The notes beneath the pieces are model-generated. The model searched no databases and was not told where the DNA came from. It was given only the letters and a program-made list of their open reading frames with translations. 64,000 bases of DNA from Membranipora membranacea. Its lineage: Eukaryota; Bryozoa; Gymnolaemata; Cheilostomatida; Membraniporidae. Positions within the stretch are counted from its first letter, which is position 1; each line of letters opens with the position of its first letter. This document shows, in pieces, positions 59,901 to 64,000 of the stretch. Where the stretch lies: NCBI GenBank assembly GCA_914767715.1, contig OU612072.1, positions 15,934,001 through 15,998,000 of the forward strand. The letters are read 5' to 3'. A program made the translations under genes and the position numbers.

Positions 59901-62900
59901 CATAGTGTTGACCTAAGGCTATCATTGATTTGAACTCCTCCCTTGATTTAACTTTATATGCATGTGTAGGCTTTCTCACTGTATCCTGCAATGAAAAAAG
60001 ACATCAAGATAACAAGGCAGGGTCGTACTTTAGAGAAGCAGTGCACCCCTGCCTCCCCTAGAAATACGGGCCTGCAAAGGTATCTAAATTTATCGACCAA
60101 TTGATGCGACCCAACATAAATGGGACACGAAAAAGTTTTCACCGCATTCTCATATGGAAGTCAAGTCGAGATTTCTATTATTGCAGTTCAATGGGTGAAA
60201 TTAACAGTGATACCAGACACTTATGGTTTTCACATAAAATTCCCATTTAGGAAAATGAGTGAGCCATTCCAGTGGGCATAAGTCTTTCTCCCATTTGCTA
60301 GATTGGCACGCAAACTGTGCCGGGGTAGTTGGTGTTAGTATTCTACTATCAACCGCTTTCTTTTGATAATGGAATGCCATACCAGCTATCCCCGCACAGT
60401 TTGAGTGCCAGAAATACCCAATGACCTAGAATAAGTAAGACGGGTTCTATAACGTCACCATCAACTCTTGCCACAAATACAAATGTAATCCATTATCAAA
60501 CAAGATACAATTTGCTTGCGATGCAAATCAAATATAAAATATGAATTCCTCAGATCTGCGTCAACTTGCCATATGTGGGCTAATATGATAAAGAGGTAGG
60601 GCCTAAACTTGGATGAAAATGAACATCATGACCAGCACCAACACTGGGGATGCTATCAATTGGAGTCTCAGTCTACCTACTACAAGGGGTCCCAGCAATG
60701 GGCCATGTAAGGCCAATAACCCTAACACGTACGCTGTGTTTCATAGGGTGGAAATGGTGGATTGGAATGTGTTGTGGGATGAGAGAACACAACTCTGAGT
60801 AGTGAATAGCGGGCTATCTAATTAGCGCCATCGACCCATTCTTTTTTTGGGGATGGTGAGATGGCGCAATTGGTTAGCGCGCTTGCTATTCACTGCCAGG
60901 CGATTAGTGTCGCAGGAGTTGTGGGTTCGAGTGGGGAAGCTTTCATTGTTGATTGTTCCAGCCCCCAGCACCCTCGGGAGTGTATCTCTCAGTTGGTGCC
61001 CTTTGTCATTGCTAGAATCTTAGTTTACTATTTTTTGATGTTGAGGCCTACCAGCATCCAAAGTGACATTGTAGTAATTATGGGAAAACCAACTCAGTTC
61101 AGTGTTTTGGTGAGGGGATTAGGGCAGAGCTAGTTTTAGGGCTCAATCTTTCCCCTTGTCATTGGTAGTGGCATTCCAAGTGAGGATGGATGGTTTAAAC
61201 ACTTGAAACCAGGAGCAGCAGACTTACAATAAGTTCATCTTCATTGATTGGTGGTCGCACTATCTTTGTCTTCACTTTAGCTTTTTTAGGGATAGCAAAC
61301 TTCTTCAGAGACTTTCTATATAGTCTGTAAAAGATAAAAGGCATAAAATATTTACTCAAAAAATGTTTCCGAACTTTATACTCAAAGTTGGACATGAACT
61401 GGTCTCTATAATTATTCACAATCAGTTGAGAGAGGATAAATAAGGATTTCATATATAACATCTGGAAATCAAATTTACATCACAAAAAGACACATTGAAA
61501 TTGTTTCACCATATTATGTGTAAAACTGACATATCTATAATTAACTGTGACATAGATAAGCATACTATGTGATTAATCAATGAAACTATCCCTGGTTCCA
61601 TAGTCCATATTATGATGACATACATGAAAATGCAGCATGAAACAAACATCATTAGATCAAGTTTGAGCCAAGTTCCCTACATTTTGAGTTGCTCCCCTTG
61701 AGTCACCCACGGCTCACCAGTAGAACAGAAGCAACCCAAAAATACAAGCAACTTGAATTGATCTAATTCATCGTCACAGCCAATGCATGAGTGGCAGTTA
61801 TAACACTCAGAACTATTGATAAACTATAATATCATGTTTATGTTAGTAATTACAATGGATAATATTATGGTGTCCCTAAGGCCTAAGGGTTTACCAGTAT
61901 TGGCAAAGATCAGACTTCATTATAATAAATTTGTAGTTGGAGAAACCTGTCTCTTGCCAATATTGGAATAGCCACCAGCATGTTTAGTTGGTGATGAATA
62001 TCAAAGTAGACATAGTGGGTAAACTTGCGGTAATGGGTCAATGTTGTTCACGAAAAATTCACAGATAGGCCAAGGTATAATTTAAGACTTTGAATGTAAA
62101 GTATCAGCTATTAGGCATACGTGGTTGATTCTTTGGTTGCTGCAGGGTAGACCAAAGTTTGACCTATTTGCCCCATCTGGAGTAAGATAATATAGCAAGT
62201 AGCTGACCACGAACAGTAGAAGATTTTGTTTGAAGATTTCTTGTAATGCCAAAATCCTACTCCTGAGGAAGAAATACTATACAAGGCAGATCCAAATCCC
62301 TATCTATTATGAACAGCAGTTACTTGTGATGCCCACCTCTCAGTGATTATTGCACCCGATAATTTGTCGGTTAGGTCCAAATAATACATTCGAGGTTTGT
62401 CCAATAATACAAAAATGAAAATGTCTCTGATCAGCTTCATGGTATATCAAATAAGAGATACGCCCTGATACCCTAGCTATAATCATCATACTGACTATGA
62501 CAAGCTATTAAAAATTTCATAGATATTTTCGCACTAAAATTTCAGAGGAGTCAAGTTGTCATTTATCTCGCCAGTAAATTCCACAAAATTTCATTATGAT
62601 TGACCTGATATTACATGAAATCCAGTAACTTACACAAAATTTCATTATGATTGACCTGATATTACATGAAATCCAGTAAATTACATCGTAACGATAAACA
62701 TTACAATATATAAATATGCTATATTAATATACATTACTCAATTAAATACAATATTAATATACAATATATAAATATGCTCCCTGATACCATTACCATACCT
62801 AAATTTCCACAGCGAGGAGCAGAGTTTACCGATGAGCATTATTCCTATAAAGATGGCTATGTTGTATACGATCTCATCTTTTATCTCGCCTTTCAGCTCC

Positions 62901-62929
62901 GGAGGTAGGTGTGGCACTTTAGGCCTCAT
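53916..62929 (-). CDS. Membrane-anchored LRAT-domain (NlpC/P60-like thiol) protein
   Basis: Exons: 62799-62929 (start ATG), 61228-61324, 59847-59985, 59262-59356, 57793-57977, 57033-57137, 56333-56478, 54732-54838, 54109-54282, and a tentative last exon 53916-53942; 401 residues, all phases consistent. Residues about 22-42 (VYNIAIFIGIMLIGKLCSSLW) form a membrane anchor, followed by a Lys-rich stretch. The LRAT core has the His motif YPLYHHVLVS (His 117-118) and the nucleophile motif YNNCEHFVRW (Cys 211), as in LRAT and HRASLS/PLAAT enzymes that move acyl chains between phospholipids and acceptors. A helical region and a Gly-rich hydrophobic C-terminus (LLIPLPAIGAVLGSFWGGFF) follow, which could be a membrane hairpin. 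The acyl substrate is unknown. The last exon (8 codons, CKKKY) is weakly supported. A 5' UTR exon may lie near 63663. Confidence 0.82.
54895..55140. repeat. Degenerate 15-base minisatellite in an LRAT intron
   Basis: The unit resembles ccactggaatgttca and is repeated about 14-16 times with drift. The units near 55065-55115 are the best preserved. On the minus strand it reads as repeated NI-V-VNI-V-. It lies just upstream of the exon at 54732-54838, in gene sense. Confidence 0.7.
55318..55558 (+). repeat. Dispersed repeat R1, copy 2
   Basis: Partner of 50823-51065, same orientation, 4.5 kb apart, within an LRAT intron. A small deletion relative to copy 1 occurs in the middle (near 55415). Confidence 0.75.
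60304..60410. repeat. Inverted repeat (hairpin) in an LRAT intron
   Basis: Two arms of about 48 bases, TGGCACGCAAACTGTGCCGG and the complement of TGGCACTCAAACTGTGCGGG at the tips, with a loop of about 10 bases. Size and form fit a very small foldback MITE. No target duplication was recognised. Confidence 0.7.
60850..61030 (+). repeat. tRNA-derived SINE, family B, copy on plus strand
   Basis: ATGGCGCAATTGGTTAGCGC (A box) and GTGGGTTCGAGT (B box) about 60 bases apart, followed by a body with ccagcccccagcaccc. It is related to 49325-49465. The right end was not defined. It lies in an LRAT intron, antisense to that gene. Confidence 0.7.
62582..62683. repeat. Tandem duplication of a 51-base unit
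   Basis: cacaaaatttcattatgatt... is present twice in direct tandem with one base difference near the junction. It lies in the first LRAT intron. The near identity suggests a recent slippage event or an assembly duplication. Confidence 0.85.
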
Positions 62930-62936
62930 TCTGGTT

Positions 62937-64000
62937 CTGGAAATAAAAATAAAAGGGACCTCACATAGAAAAATTTCCTTGAACTCCACACCTTAAGGCG
63001 TATTTTCTCGCTTAGGTTCTTAACAATGCTAGGCGTTTATGATATCTTCTAGTTAAGTTCAAGCACTCCTATACAAGTTATTATTAGTCAAACAAAACAA
63101 TGAAAAAATTGAATTGATCCACATAAGATGAGATTTCATAAATCCACTGCTCAAAATGTCAGAGCCATGTCCTACCAACCATGGTCTATCGAAGTATGTA
63201 CTCAGTTTTGTGAGGCCCCTTTTTAAAACTGGACCAATAAATGCCTATATATTTGCAAGCTCCTGAGGCCAAAGCTAAGCCAGCCAAGGTTGCCTCAATC
63301 ACTAGACTTGAAGTAAGTCCCAAACTATAATGTATACCAGAAGCCTATGCCTTTAAACGGCGGCAGTCCTATGGTCCGGTGTGATCTGAACAGCAATACA
63401 CAGTTACCTCCTAACCACCAGGGGTGAAGGAATGAGAGAGATTATTATTAGTATGCCCAGACAGCCTATCATCATCATTTCATCAAGGACTCTTTTACTC
63501 CTTTATTTCATCATTCAATCAACCATCAATACAATTGAATTACAACAACAATCCGGGGACAATCCCCCGCCCAGCCACCAAATGATTTCAGTGGTAGGGA
63601 GCCAAATAAAGCTAGATGATAGGTAAGTCAAACGAAATCAGGACACATAAGTGAAAGCTTACCTTTGACTAGACTAGAAAGAAGAGGAAGACAAAGTGAA
63701 TGGGAAACACATGAATGGCTCACTCGGTGACTCATCGACTAGTGGGAACAATGAACTAAAGGTTTAGTTCATTGGTGGGAAGTTGTTTTGACAAAGACTA
63801 ACCTCAACTTGGTCATGAGTTCAATGCATATAATCTTGTAATCATTATCTATGCAAAGTCAGGGTTCTCAACTGATACCCACAAAATTATTAAATTGCTC
63901 TAGGGCTACATTAGTGTTTGAAGCTGAAACTTTTATTAATAGAGTTTCTTTGTAAGAATGAAAATGATTGGTTCCCACTTTGTTTTCTATGATAATAAAC
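62937..64000. other. Upstream region of the LRAT gene
   Basis: No coding exon recognised. On the minus strand GTCAAAG|GTAAGC near 63663 is a good donor and may end a 5' UTR exon that joins the acceptor tttccag at 62937-62943. A plus-strand ORF at 63432-63626 shows no domain. Confidence 0.35.

Overview
The window is AT-rich animal DNA. Genes are split by many short-to-medium introns with GT..AG borders, there are several tRNA-derived SINEs, short foldback transposons and a LINE, and two LTR retrotransposons sit one inside the other. Codons read with the standard code. A receptor-like gene built as NHL-type propeller, Thr/Ser stalk, one membrane span and a tail suggests a sponge or another early-branching marine invertebrate. 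That placement is inference; no rRNA or mitochondrial marker is present.

Layout. (1) 1-6369, minus: a 15-exon gene of the KDZ-transposase-related family, cut by the left edge, with a probable small deletion at its most conserved motif. (2) 6731-23410, plus: a Ty3/Gypsy-type element with a truncated 5' LTR, gag, a broken pol, and an extra ORF with two zinc-finger-like motifs and a C-terminal coiled coil between integrase and the 3' LTR. A nearly complete BEL/Pao element (12493-21234, minus) is inserted exactly at the Ty3 pol stop codon. (3) 24048-28771, plus: a seven-exon type I membrane protein gene with a Harbinger-like foldback MITE in one intron. Downstream (28860-32570) are decayed duplicates of its tail exons and of its first intron, broken by a LINE fragment and a TTAA-flanked MITE. 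(4) 32577-37124: no convincing gene. (5) 37125-43158, minus: a five-exon secreted orphan protein with a TATA box about 720 bp upstream, beyond a likely 5'UTR intron. (6) 43900-53570: mostly repeats and unassigned sequence. (7) 53916-62929, minus: a ten-exon gene for a membrane-anchored LRAT-domain (NlpC/P60-like) protein. (8) 62937-64000: upstream region of that gene.

The genes do not form a pathway. The host genes look like independent loci. Most of the unusual structure comes from transposable elements: the nested pair, the Ty3 accessory ORF, and several MITEs with readable target-site duplications. Exon borders were assembled by hand from splice signals and reading phase. Phases agree throughout the NHL, secreted and LRAT models, and throughout the KDZ-like model except at one deletion. 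The least certain points are the first exon of the NHL gene and the last exon of the LRAT gene.
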